A stretch of 64,000 nt of DNA from Frigididesulfovibrio sp031551885 (lineage in GTDB: Bacteria > Desulfobacterota > Desulfovibrionia > Desulfovibrionales > Desulfovibrionaceae): the NCBI GenBank assembly GCA_031551885.1, contig JAVBMX010000025.1, forward strand, positions 10,817 through 74,816, in the 5' to 3' direction. Both the position numbers and the translations under genes were made by a program. Numbering within the stretch: the stretch's first letter is position 1; every line of letters starts with the position of its first letter. A model generated the notes under the pieces. That model made no database searches and was not told the DNA's origin. It saw only the letters and a list, made by a program, of their open reading frames with translations. Of the stretch, positions 25,715 to 33,408 are shown one piece after another.

Positions 25715-26332
25715 ATGCCGGATGTTTTCTTCGCCTTCGACCTCGACGGCACCGTCACCACCGAGGAGATTCTGCCGCGCCTGGCCGAACGCCTCGGCCT
25801 GCGTGAGGAAATGGAACGTCTTACCCGACGGGCTGTACAGGGAGACGATGCCTTTGCCGTTTCCTTTCGAGCTCGGGTGGATATGCTGGGGGATCTTTCC
25901 CCGGCTGAAGCCCAACGCGTCACGGCCGAAACCCCGCTGGACCCGGCCATCGCCGCCTTTATCCGGGAACGCCGCAGTTGCTGCGCCCTGGTGACCGGCA
26001 ACTTGGATTGTTGGGTGAAACCCCTGGCGGAAAGCTTGGGGTGCCGCGCTTTCACCTCTACCAGCCAGATCAAAAACGACCGCATCGCGGTCAAAGATAT
26101 TTTGAATAAGGCCGAAGCGGTACGGGAGCTTGCCCGAAACGGAGCAAAAGTCGTGGCCGTGGGTGAAAGCGCCGGGGACATCCCGCTGTTTGCCACGGCG
26201 GATGTGGGCATCGCCTATGCCGGAGTGCACAAACCGGCCCCGGCCTTGCTGCCCTTGGCCCGGCATGTGGCCCGCAGCGGCAAGGAGCTGTGCGCCTTGC
26301 TGTGCCAAGTGGAAAACGAACTGCGCCGGTGA
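25715..26332 (+). CDS. HAD-IB hydrolase, phosphoserine-phosphatase-like
   Basis: The 205-residue HAD phosphatase has motif I FDLDGTVTTEE (nucleophile Asp and acid Asp), motif II around LVTGN, a Lys in QIKNDRIAVKDI and motif IV VGESAGDIPLF. The cap is the small helical C1 type seen in SerB and related phosphatases. SerB itself would show more conserved cap residues, so the substrate is left open; phosphoserine or another small phosphate ester is possible. The ATG has GGAG 7 nt before. No operon partner is evident; the next gene starts 53 nt later with its own ribosome site. Confidence 0.75.
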   Translation: MPDVFFAFDLDGTVTTEEILPRLAERLGLREEMERLTRRAVQGDDAFAVSFRARVDMLGDLSPAEAQRVTAETPLDPAIAAFIRERRSCCALVTGNLDCWVKPLAESLGCRAFTSTSQIKNDRIAVKDILNKAEAVRELARNGAKVVAVGESAGDIPLFATADVGIAYAGVHKPAPALLPLARHVARSGKELCALLCQVENELRR

Positions 26333-26385
26333 AGGTCGGCAACCCGAGCACGCCGTATTGACATGTAAAAAGGAGCGACCATTCC

Positions 26386-26871
26386 ATGCATGTGCTTCGT
26401 ATGACTTTTACCGTTCTTCTCTTGAATATGTTTTTTGTCGTTCCGGCCGTTTGGGCCGAAGAGGCGGCAACGATGTCGGCCCTTCCTCCCGAATGGCAGG
26501 CGGAGAAGGAGCAGGCCACAATATTCGCCCAGGACTGGATTGCGGATCTCGACGCCGAAGACTTCGCGGCGGCGGCCAAACGGGTTCTGTCTCTCGGCAA
26601 GGAGCCGGAACCTTCCAAACCCAAAACATTGCGGGCTCTGCGCGCCGAAATGGGGGAATATTCCGAGCGCGTCCTCATGGGAGCGGTCGTTTACGCGGCG
26701 GCTACGGACAACTCGGAATGCAAAGCCCGAGTGAGTTACAGCACCAAAGCGGCGAAGAAAAACGTCGTGGAGGTGGTGGAGGTGCTTCTGGTCAAAGGCC
26801 AAGCGCCCGCCGTGCTGGACTATCGCCTTGAGCCCTATCGGAAGGCGGACATCGGCATTGAGATCAACTAG
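26386..26871 (+). CDS. Small exported protein, possibly DUF4019-like
   Basis: The 161-residue protein has a signal peptide (VLLLNMFFVVPAVWA) and a mature alpha+beta domain with AQDWIADLDAEDFAAAAKRVL, TLRALRAEMGEYSERVLMGA and a C-terminal strand pair. The first helix pattern (a W-x2-D-aromatic segment) and the RxxxG..R region recall DUF4019, whose function is unknown; I hold this only loosely. AAGGAG lies 10 nt before the ATG. Its TAG stop (26869-26871) is also the first three bases of a dispersed repeat, so the repeat may have trimmed or replaced the original end of the gene. Confidence 0.6.
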   Translation: MHVLRMTFTVLLLNMFFVVPAVWAEEAATMSALPPEWQAEKEQATIFAQDWIADLDAEDFAAAAKRVLSLGKEPEPSKPKTLRALRAEMGEYSERVLMGAVVYAAATDNSECKARVSYSTKAAKKNVVEVVEVLLVKGQAPAVLDYRLEPYRKADIGIEIN

Positions 26872-26996
26872 AGCATTTTCACTTTGAAAATGTTTGTGAA
26901 ACCATATTTCAAAAGACTTCTGAACGAACCCGCAAGCGGGCGGCACGCTTACGCGGCCACCAGAGCAAATCAACTTTGAAAAGTTGATTTGCTCTA
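26869..26996 (+). repeat. Dispersed hairpin repeat, copy 2
   Basis: The 128-bp element is about 85 % similar to copy 1 by eye, with TAGAGCA (26869-26875) and TGCTCTA (26990-26996) ends. The left hairpin CATTTTCACTTTGAAAATG and a perfect 15-bp right hairpin (AGAGCAAATCAACTT with loop TGAA) flank the shared core with CCGCAAGCGGG. The TAG of the left end is the stop codon of the upstream gene. 26997-27088 shows no gene. Confidence 0.9.
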
Positions 26997-27088
26997 GACG
27001 GTGTCGTCACGAGCGCTTTATTATCCCCGGCGACGTCGGAACGACATTGTCCAAGACGCCGACAACCAACGTTTATTGACCACGTGAC

Positions 27089-27131
27089 AAACGAAGAGGA
27101 GGAGTGGGGTGTCCGCTCCTCCTCTTCGTTT
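27089..27131 (-). terminator. Terminator of the thiamine operon
   Basis: A perfect 16-bp stem (27089-27104 with 27116-27131) made of AAACGAAGAGGAGGAG and its complement lies 8 nt past the thiD stop and ends in TTTG on the minus strand. Because the thi genes downstream of the riboswitch have no other clear terminator, this probably ends the whole unit. Confidence 0.75.
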
Positions 27132-27138
27132 ATTCTTT

Positions 27139-27939
27139 TCACGCGCCGGCCATGAAGTGGGGCGGCCCCGCGCCGATGCCCGGCGAAAAGGCGTGTTCCA
27201 GGGCTCGGACCAAATAGGCCTGAGCTTTGCGCACCGCTTCGGGCAATGGGTCGCCCAGAGCCAGGTACGCGGCGATGGCGGCCGACAGGGTGCAGCCCGT
27301 GCCGTGGTTGTTCGGGGTATGGATGCGCCGATGGGAAAGGGCAAGGTGCGAGCCGTCGGCCGTAATCAGGCGATCCGCCATTTCGTCGCCTTGCTCGTCA
27401 AAGTGCCCGGCCTTGATCAGCACGGCTTTTGCCCCCATGTCGATGAGGGTTTTCCCGGCTCGACGGACGTCTTCTTCCGTTTCGATGGAAAAGCCGCACA
27501 AAAGCTCCGCTTCCGGGCGGTTGGGGGTAAGCAGATCGGCCAGGGGAATCAGGCGTGTTCTCAGGCTTTCCACCGCATCGTCGCGCAGCAGCTTATGGCC
27601 GGACTGGCTGACGCACACCGGGTCCACCACCAGGGGAAAGTCTTTGTCGGCCAAAGAGTCTGCCAGAGTCTCCACAATGGGAGCGGAGGCGGCCATGCCG
27701 ATTTTCGCGGCTTTGACCGGGAACCCCTCGCGCACGGCCTGAATCTGCAGGCGGACGAAATCCGGCGGCACTTCATGAATGCCGAGCACCCCCGCGCCGT
27801 TCTGGGCCGTCAAGGCGGTAAACACGGACGTCGCGAAACAACCGAGGGCGGTCATGGTTTTCAGGTCCGCCTGGACGCCCGCGCCCCCGCCGGAATCGGA
27901 ACCGGCCAGAGTCAGCGTGACGGGAAGAGATGCGCGCAT
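27139..27939 (-). CDS. thiD: Hydroxymethylpyrimidine/phosphomethylpyrimidine kinase
   Basis: Phosphorylates HMP twice to give HMP-PP, the pyrimidine half of thiamine. The 266-residue ribokinase-fold protein has LTLAGSDSGGGAGVQADLKT at the N-terminus (HMP binding), KIGMAAS, VVDPVCVSQSGHKLL, LLTPNRPEAELL, and the anion hole NNHGTGCTLSAAIAA. The ATG at 27939 has AGGAGG just upstream; an earlier TTG start is unlikely. It follows thiE after 137 nt in the thiamine gene set. The 119-nt spacer 27958-28076 shows no further gene. Confidence 0.94.
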   Translation of the reverse strand: MRASLPVTLTLAGSDSGGGAGVQADLKTMTALGCFATSVFTALTAQNGAGVLGIHEVPPDFVRLQIQAVREGFPVKAAKIGMAASAPIVETLADSLADKDFPLVVDPVCVSQSGHKLLRDDAVESLRTRLIPLADLLTPNRPEAELLCGFSIETEEDVRRAGKTLIDMGAKAVLIKAGHFDEQGDEMADRLITADGSHLALSHRRIHTPNNHGTGCTLSAAIAAYLALGDPLPEAVRKAQAYLVRALEHAFSPGIGAGPPHFMAGA

Positions 27940-28076
27940 GAAACCTCCTGCAAACAAGTTTCAACAAAAACTGTTTGGAGCCATTTTACTTTTCATATGC
28001 TCTGACTCCGGGGGCGCGGCGGGTGCGTTTGGCGTAACGTCGCCAGGTCCCGCAAGCGGTGTCGGCACGAAGGGCG

Positions 28077-28721
28077 TCACGCCGTTTTGACGAACTCCGC
28101 AGCCATCAGAGCGCGCAGGGCCGCCACTTTGGCCGGGATATCCTCGGCCAGGGTGATGGCCGTGACCATCGCGCAGCACCGAGCCCCGGCCGCGATGATC
28201 GGGGGCAGTGTTTTTTCGTTGATGCCGCCAATGGTCACCAGCGGCACCGGGCTCCAGGCCGACACCTCTTTCAGGTAGGCCGGGCCTGAAAGCACGATAT
28301 CTTTCTTGGTGTTGGTGGGGAACATGGCGCCGGCCGCGATATAGTCGGCTCCGCCCGCAACGGCGGCGCGGGCTTCCTCCATGTTGTGGGTGGAAACGCC
28401 GATGATGATGTCCGGCCCGACCAGTTTACGGACCACGGCCAAGGGCAGATCCTCCTGGCCGACGTGCACGCCGTCGGCCTCGCAGGCCAGGGCGAGATCC
28501 ACGTGATCGTTGACGATAAAGCAGCATCCGGCCTCACGGGTCAGGCGACGCAATTCCAGGCACTCGGCCAGCATTTCGCCTTTCGGCTTCTTCTTTTCCC
28601 GATACTGCAAAATCTTCAGGCCGGCCTCCATCATGGCGCTGGCCACCGCAACGGTGGAGCGGCCGAGGCATTGGCCGGAGTCGGTCAGGGCGTAAATATC
28701 GGTTTGCGGAATCGTCGGCAT
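28077..28721 (-). CDS. thiE: Thiamine-phosphate synthase
   Basis: Joins HMP-PP and thiazole phosphate to thiamine phosphate. The 214-residue TIM barrel has ILQYREKKKPKGEM, FIVNDHVDLALACEADGVHVGQEDLP and GVSTHNMEEARAAVAGGADYIAAGAMFPT, the conserved pyrophosphate and substrate sites, then PLVTIGGINEKTLPPIIAAGA. The ATG at 28721 has AGGAG 6 nt upstream. Between thiF and this gene stands an unrelated coiled-coil gene, but all are on the minus strand behind the riboswitch. Confidence 0.94.
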   Translation of the reverse strand: MPTIPQTDIYALTDSGQCLGRSTVAVASAMMEAGLKILQYREKKKPKGEMLAECLELRRLTREAGCCFIVNDHVDLALACEADGVHVGQEDLPLAVVRKLVGPDIIIGVSTHNMEEARAAVAGGADYIAAGAMFPTNTKKDIVLSGPAYLKEVSAWSPVPLVTIGGINEKTLPPIIAAGARCCAMVTAITLAEDIPAKVAALRALMAAEFVKTA

Positions 28722-28817
28722 CTCGTCTCCTGCTTCAATTGTTGTCGTGGGCGCGCCGGCGGGACGTCGATACCCCTTCGCATGGAAATGCACGGGCAAG
28801 CGCCGGATTCGGCCGCA

Positions 28818-29450
28818 TCACCCGATATGCCCGGTGATATCTCCGACATCCAACGGGCCGCGCGAACCGGGAACGCCGCCGGAACCGGAAGGAGCGCTTG
28901 CGCGGGTGCCCTGAATAAGGCCGCCCCCGCTGCCGCCTCCTCCTCCGCCGCCTTTGCCCATGGCTTCCTGAAGTTGCTGATTAAGCTGCATCAACTGGTT
29001 GTTCAACTGGTTGACTTCCATCTGGGCGGCTTTGACCTCCGGCGACTCCACGTCCTGCAACGGCTCGTCGGGGTTGGCCCGTTCCTGTCCGGCCTGGGCC
29101 TCCGCCAGCTTTTCATTGGCCTTGGCCAGACGTTCGGTTACTTCTTTGATCTGCTTCTGCAGGAGGGCGATCTGCTCGGCCGTGCTGTCCTTTGGCGCTT
29201 CCTCGGCTTTGGTCGGCCCCCCGGAGGAACCCGCGGCATTCTTTTGGCTCTCCTCCGAATCCGCTTCCGTTTCGGCCGAGTCCGTCTCGTCCGCTTTCAA
29301 TTTTTCACGTGCGGCTTCGGAAATGGTCACGGTGTCGCCGTCGGTCGCGGGGGCTTGGGTTTCCCGCCTTTTTTTGACCGACGCATCTTCCTGGAGAGGC
29401 TCCGTCCAGAGCTGTCCCGGAGTTGTGTTCACGGCGTCAAGAACATTCAT
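28818..29450 (-). CDS. Coiled-coil, Gly-rich protein inside the thi gene set
   Basis: The 210-residue protein has no signal peptide. It starts MNVLDAVNTTPGQLW, has DTVTISEAAREKLKADE near residue 39 (the DxVxxSxEA motif shared with the protein at 15732), an acidic Ser/Glu linker, a coiled coil of about 90 residues (LLQKQIKEVTERLAKANEKL and NQLNNQLMQLNQQLQEAM) and then a run of eight Gly residues and a Ser/Gly tail. I recognise no enzymatic family. It lies between thiF and thiE, 147 nt from thiF and 96 nt from thiE, on the same strand, so it may share the TPP-controlled transcript or be an inserted independent gene. Confidence 0.65.
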   Translation of the reverse strand: MNVLDAVNTTPGQLWTEPLQEDASVKKRRETQAPATDGDTVTISEAAREKLKADETDSAETEADSEESQKNAAGSSGGPTKAEEAPKDSTAEQIALLQKQIKEVTERLAKANEKLAEAQAGQERANPDEPLQDVESPEVKAAQMEVNQLNNQLMQLNQQLQEAMGKGGGGGGGSGGGLIQGTRASAPSGSGGVPGSRGPLDVGDITGHIG

Positions 29451-29597
29451 GTTCGGCCTCCCGTTTGGTTCGTGTTTCCATTCAGAGCTTTCTTGACGTA
29501 TCGGCTCCGGGATAAAAACATTTGGGCTCGGCCCCTTGGGTCCCTTCAGCCCAAAGGGAATTTCGGCCGAAGCTCCCCGCCGGGGGCATGCCTTTTC

Positions 29598-30200
29598 CTA
29601 TCCCAAAATATGCGCAAGCACCGCATCGGCCTGAAGGGCGGCGGCCTGGGTCACTCTGGGGGCCATAGGCGGGGCCTGATCGGAAACATCGCCGGCTTCG
29701 TCGCCCACAAGCACCAGGTTCGCGCCCGCGCGACGCGCCTGCATGGGCGGGCCGCCCCATCCGGCCAGACCGGAGGCCGCCACGATAAAAAAACCGGCTC
29801 GGAGCAGGGCGGAGCACAGAGCGGCCTTGGTTTCGGCCCCGTCCACGGCTTCGACCACCACATCACAACCGGCGAAAAGCGCCGGGGCGTTTTCCGGGTT
29901 CAGGCGCAAGTCATGGCCGGCATATTCCAGCTCCGGCTCAAGGCGAAACAAAAGATTCCGCAAGGCTTCGACTTTGGGCTGGCCCACATCTTCCGGAAAA
30001 AAGGCCTGCCGGTTGAGGTTTGAGGCCTCCACCCGGTCGAAATCGGCCGTCACCAGACGCCGGATGCCGCTGCGGACCAGCATGACCGCCACGTTGGACC
30101 CAAGCCCTCCGGCCCCGGCGATACCGACGCGAACCGAGGCGAGACGCTCAAGGGCTTCCGGCGCAAGATACCGGGCAAGACCTTCGCGCAGTCTGCTCAC
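29598..30200 (-). CDS. thiF: ThiF-type adenylyltransferase for ThiS
   Basis: Adenylates the ThiS C-terminus before sulfur transfer to form the thiazole. The 200-residue E1-like protein has VGIAGAGGLGSNVAVMLVRSGI (ATP loop), ADFDRVEASNLNRQAFFPEDVGQPKVEA (the DxVexSNLnRQ catalytic segment) and VVVEAVDGAETKAAL. The paired CxxC zinc sites of E. coli ThiF are absent, as in the shorter ThiF form common in anaerobes. Start is GTG 30200, which overlaps the thiH stop by 4 nt (GTGA) with GGAG 8 nt before; a longer in-frame start upstream would overlap thiH by 75 nt and is rejected. Confidence 0.87.
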   Translation of the reverse strand: MSRLREGLARYLAPEALERLASVRVGIAGAGGLGSNVAVMLVRSGIRRLVTADFDRVEASNLNRQAFFPEDVGQPKVEALRNLLFRLEPELEYAGHDLRLNPENAPALFAGCDVVVEAVDGAETKAALCSALLRAGFFIVAASGLAGWGGPPMQARRAGANLVLVGDEAGDVSDQAPPMAPRVTQAAALQADAVLAHILG

Positions 30201-31405
30201 GGGGTCGACTCCAGCCCCAGGGAGCGGTGTAGGCCTTGGCTCAGGGGCAAATCGCCGCCGGCCGGGAAAATCCAATCCGCGCCCACGGCGGTGTAGCCGA
30301 GCTTGGCGAGGGCCTCGCGCATTTGGCTCACCGAGCGGGGGTCGTCGATGACGAACTGCACCGGGTCGGGATTTTCTTCAATCGGCTCGGTGTACCCGCC
30401 CACGGAAGTCCGAACCCCGGCGGAAATGCGGGTGACGCCCAGGGGCACGAGGTTGTCGCGCATGAAGGCGCTTTCGCGGCTGGACATGGTGATGCCCGCA
30501 TGCGGCAGAAAACAGCGCAAGGCCGTGAGGGCCTGGACGAATTCCCTGTCGGACACGGCCAGACCGGAGAAGTCCGGAGCCTTGCCGGCGGCGCACTCGG
30601 TTGAGGGCGGGCGCAGACGGGGCAAGGAAAAGGAGATGTCCGTCTCGGGAAAGCGCCGGGCCAACCACACCCCGTGCATGGCCGTATGGAAGAGATCGAG
30701 CCGCCAATCGGTCAGGCCGAGCAACGCCCCCAAGGTCAGCCCGCGCATGCCGCCCAAAGCGGCCCGGTGAGGGGCGTCCAGCCGGAAGGCGAAACAACTC
30801 TTGGGTCCGGCCGGGTGCAGACTGGGGTAGAGGGCTTCGTCGTAGGTTTCCTGGAACATGGTCATGGCGTCGGCCCCGGCCTTGGCCACTTCGGCGTATT
30901 CCTCCTCGGTCAGGGCCTGGACCTCGATGCCGACGGAGGGAATATGCCGGGCGACAATACTTACGCCCTCGGCAATGTAGTCCGCGCCGGTAACCTTGGG
31001 CGCGTCGCCGGTAAGCACCAGGACGCGGCGCAGCCCCATGTCGGCCATGGCTTTGGCTTCGACCTCGATTTCATGGGGTTTGAGAATTTGACGCCGGATG
31101 CGTCTGCCCGCGTGAAAGCCGCAGTAGACGCACCGATTGGTGCAGACATTTGCCAGATACAACGGCGCGAACAACTGCACCGAGCGCCCAAAGTGGCGCA
31201 GGGTTTCGGCATGGGCGCGGCGGGCCATATCCTCCAGTAAAGGAGAGGCATGAGGCGAGAGCAGAGCCGCGAAGTCCTCAGGTGAAAGATGGTCGCGGGC
31301 AAGGGCCGCACGGGCGCGCTCCAACGGAGCGGCAAAATCCGGAGCATTGGCCGCGAGTTCCCGCAAAACAGGGTAAAAGCCATCGGTACGGGGCGTGTAT
31401 TCCAT
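30197..31405 (-). CDS. thiH: 2-iminoacetate synthase (tyrosine lyase)
   Basis: This radical SAM enzyme cleaves tyrosine to dehydroglycine for the thiazole ring, the anaerobic alternative to ThiO. The 402-residue protein has the cluster motif CTNRCVYCGF (CxxxCxxC), RRIRRQILKPHEIEVEAKAM, VLVLTGDAPKVTGADYI, FQETYDEALYPSLHPAGPK and the C-terminal GVRTSVGGYTEP and QFVIDDPRSVSQM. The ATG at 31405 has GGGAG upstream. The choice of ThiH over glycine oxidase agrees with an anaerobic host. It overlaps thiF by 4 nt and lies 107 nt after thiG. Confidence 0.94.
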   Translation of the reverse strand: MEYTPRTDGFYPVLRELAANAPDFAAPLERARAALARDHLSPEDFAALLSPHASPLLEDMARRAHAETLRHFGRSVQLFAPLYLANVCTNRCVYCGFHAGRRIRRQILKPHEIEVEAKAMADMGLRRVLVLTGDAPKVTGADYIAEGVSIVARHIPSVGIEVQALTEEEYAEVAKAGADAMTMFQETYDEALYPSLHPAGPKSCFAFRLDAPHRAALGGMRGLTLGALLGLTDWRLDLFHTAMHGVWLARRFPETDISFSLPRLRPPSTECAAGKAPDFSGLAVSDREFVQALTALRCFLPHAGITMSSRESAFMRDNLVPLGVTRISAGVRTSVGGYTEPIEENPDPVQFVIDDPRSVSQMREALAKLGYTAVGADWIFPAGGDLPLSQGLHRSLGLESTP

Positions 31406-31512
31406 GATCCGACTCCCGGCGCGCCCATCAGGGGGAAACGCCGCTGCTGCAAAAGATGCCGTCTCGGGCGGAACCGGCCAAACCCGGCTAGGGCCGCCCT
31501 CAACGTGACGCG

Positions 31513-32304
31513 TTACTTTAAGAAACCCGTCAATGTTCCGGCTTCCGGGGAAGAGGCCGACGCACCGGAGGTCAACACCCGGCCGGGACCGGCCAGATAG
31601 GCCGCGCGCCCGGCGGCCACGGCCGCGCCAAAGGCCGCGCCCATGCGCATCGGGTCCGCGGCCGTGGCGATGGCCGTATTCACCAGGCAGGCGGCCGCGC
31701 CCATTTCCATGGCTTCGCAAGCGTGGGAGGGCAGGCCGAGGCCGGCGTCCACAATGATCGGCAGGGGAATGTCTTCAATCAAAATGCGGATCATTTCCTT
31801 GGTCTGCAGCCCCCGGTTGGAGCCGATGGGCGCGCCGAGCGGCATGACGGCCGCCGCCCCGGCATTGACCAGGTCGCGGGCCACGTAGAGATCCGGGTTC
31901 ATATAGGGCAGAACGGTAAAGCCTTCCTTGGCCAAAACCTCTGTGGCTTTTGCCGTGGCGTAGCCGTCGGGCAGCAGGTTTTTGGCGTCGGCGATGATTT
32001 CGATTTTAACCCACTTTCCCAAACCGCAAGCCCCGGCAAGACGGGCGAGCCGCACGGCCTCGTCTGTCGTTCTCGCGCCGGAGGTGTTGGGCAGCAGTTG
32101 CATGGAAGAGGGGATATGGGTCAGGATGCCATTGTCCGGGGCGGACAGGTCCACCCGGCGCAAGGCCATGGTGATGACTTGCGAGCCGGAGGCCTCGGCC
32201 ACGTCTTTGATCCGGCTTTCATCGCCGTACTTGCCGGTGCCGATGAACAGTCGGCTGCTCAGAGTTTTCCCCCCGATAACGAGGGGATCGTTTTCCAGGC
32301 GCAT
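31513..32304 (-). CDS. thiG: Thiazole synthase
   Basis: Builds the thiazole phosphate carboxylate from DXP, dehydroglycine and ThiS thiocarboxylate. The 263-residue barrel shows SRLFIGTGKYGD, ALRRVDL, NTSGARTTDEAVRLARLA, the Schiff-base Lys in KWVKIEI, VMPLGAPIGSNRGL and VDAGLGLPSHACEAMEMGAAACLVNTAIATA. All the family's conserved segments are intact. It starts 2 nt after the thiS stop, which implies coupled translation. The end lies 107 nt before thiH. Confidence 0.95.
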   Translation of the reverse strand: MRLENDPLVIGGKTLSSRLFIGTGKYGDESRIKDVAEASGSQVITMALRRVDLSAPDNGILTHIPSSMQLLPNTSGARTTDEAVRLARLAGACGLGKWVKIEIIADAKNLLPDGYATAKATEVLAKEGFTVLPYMNPDLYVARDLVNAGAAAVMPLGAPIGSNRGLQTKEMIRILIEDIPLPIIVDAGLGLPSHACEAMEMGAAACLVNTAIATAADPMRMGAAFGAAVAAGRAAYLAGPGRVLTSGASASSPEAGTLTGFLK

Positions 32305-32306
32305 GA

Positions 32307-32516
32307 TCAGCCTCCTCCTACAAAGCGTAAAAGTTCCAAAACGTCACCTTCGGTCAAAGCGACACGGGCGAAATCCCCGGACGGAACGATCGCGCCGTTG
32401 TGTTCGGCCACGACGCGCTCCGGCTCAAGATCCAACTCCCGCACCAAGGCCGCCAAATCCGGGGCGGCCGTCTGCCGGATGGTTCCGTTCAACGTGATGG
32501 TGATGGTCGCGCTCAT
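32307..32516 (-). CDS. thiS: ThiS sulfur carrier protein
   Basis: This 69-residue ubiquitin-like protein carries sulfur as a C-terminal thiocarboxylate. It ends with the required diglycine (RFVGGG, one extra Gly) and has the beta-grasp pattern ITITLNGTIRQ, AEHNGAIVPSGDF, LTEGDVLELLRFVGGG. The ATG at 32516 lies just below the riboswitch terminator. The first gene of the thiamine operon, followed at once by thiG. Confidence 0.9.
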   Translation of the reverse strand: MSATITITLNGTIRQTAAPDLAALVRELDLEPERVVAEHNGAIVPSGDFARVALTEGDVLELLRFVGGG

Positions 32517-32539
32517 GGAGTTCCCCGGTTCAAATGAAC

Positions 32540-32569
32540 AAAAAACGCCCGTTCCTGAGGGGACGGGCG
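32540..32569 (-). terminator. Riboswitch-controlled intrinsic terminator before thiS
   Basis: On the minus strand CGCCCGT pairs with ACGGGCG around CCCCTCAGGA and is followed by six T (the A-run 32540-32545 on the plus strand). It stands between the TPP aptamer and the thiS start, so it is probably the expression platform of the switch. Confidence 0.85.
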
Positions 32570-32585
32570 CGTGACGGCAAACTGT

Positions 32586-32685
32586 CGCTTCCCTACGGCG
32601 GTACAATCCGCGTCAGGTTCAAGGGGTCAGGAACGCCGGAATGACCGGATTGTTCCACTCTCAGCCCATATGGGCTCCCCCAGCG
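32586..32685 (-). ncRNA. TPP riboswitch (thi box)
   Basis: Reading the minus strand, all consensus parts are present in order: GGGGGAGCCC, CTGAGAG (32658-32664 on the plus strand), a variable P3 arm, ACCCCTTGAACCTGA and GTAGGGAAGC (32587-32596 on the plus strand). P1 can form between CGCT at 32682-32685 and AGCG at 32586-32589. It directly precedes the terminator and thiS, so TPP binding should close the thi genes. Upstream 32690-32830 is the promoter region; its A/T-rich part is near 32800-32840. Confidence 0.93.
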
Positions 32686-32833
32686 GCCGGTCGAGGATCT
32701 CGCCGGCGGAGACGGACAAAGAACAGTGCGCATGAGATGCGCGGGCCGCATACGGCCTGTGGTGAACAGTACGGGAAAAGATTTTCTTTGGCAAGCGGCG
32801 AAGCGCAAATATAAAGATAGTGTTTACAATATA

Positions 32834-33067
32834 TTATGTTGATTTTCCGGCAATGGAACCGGTCAGAATTTCCGGAACGGCGATATGCCGCTTGGGGGGA
32901 TCGAAGGAGGGGGGCTGGTACGTTTCCGCCGTGGCGAATCCGGCCAGGGTGTAACCCATGAGTTCCTCGGTGATGGAGGCTTTGCCTTTGCCGACAGCCT
33001 CGGCGATGGACGCCTGCAGGGCTTGGCGAATGGCGACGGAAACAGGTGATGGGGAAATGACGGACAC
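32834..33067 (-). CDS. Small protein of unknown function
   Basis: The 77-residue frame starts with GTG at 33067, preceded by AGAGAGG with 6-nt spacing. The product is SVISPSPVSVAIRQALQASI, then AEAVGKGKASITEELMGYTL and a Pro-rich tail, with no signal peptide or known motif. The helical first half would suit a small cytoplasmic protein. It lies upstream of the thi operon promoter on the same strand and may be independent. No second frame in this stretch has as good a ribosome site. Confidence 0.45.
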   Translation of the reverse strand: MSVISPSPVSVAIRQALQASIAEAVGKGKASITEELMGYTLAGFATAETYQPPSFDPPKRHIAVPEILTGSIAGKST

Positions 33068-33216
33068 GGCGAACCTCTCTTTTTCTCTTCCTCATCTGGT
33101 CGGTATTTTTTTAAATATCTTGAGGGAACCGCGTCAAATCGACGAAAAAACAAGGCCCTCAATGCGGAGTGCCGACACGTTGTTCATCCCGCGCGCAAAC
33201 GTGGAGCCGGAGGCTT

Positions 33217-33408
33217 ATGACGAATGACGGACTGCGTGAGGAAGTGTTCCAGGATTACGCCGCAGCTATTCAAACTCGCATTGCCGCTTATGACCCTGGC
33301 CCATCGCCAACATCGGCGACCGAGGAGTATCTCGCCGGACTCTTCCAACTACCCAGTAAACTTGGCATGTTTTGTGCAAAATTATTGCGATTAAGGAGGG
33401 ACTCATGA
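33217..33408 (+). CDS. Small acidic protein translationally coupled to the next gene
   Basis: The 63-residue frame begins at ATG 33217 with GGAGG 4 nt upstream. The product starts MTNDGLREEVFQDYAAAIQ, is largely helical and ends in a basic segment (CAKLLRLRRDS). Its TGA stop overlaps the ATG of the next gene (ATGA at 33405-33408), and that gene's AAGGAGG lies inside this frame, so the two are almost certainly co-translated. No family is recognised. It could be an accessory or carrier-like partner of the large protein, though no 4'-phosphopantetheine Ser motif is visible. Confidence 0.6.
   Translation: MTNDGLREEVFQDYAAAIQTRIAAYDPGPSPTSATEEYLAGLFQLPSKLGMFCAKLLRLRRDS

Noticed and set aside
28040..28080. 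CCCGCAAGCGGTGTCGGCACG, similar to the core of the dispersed repeat
   Set aside because: Only about 10 bases match and neither end hairpin is present; chance similarity in GC-rich DNA is likely.
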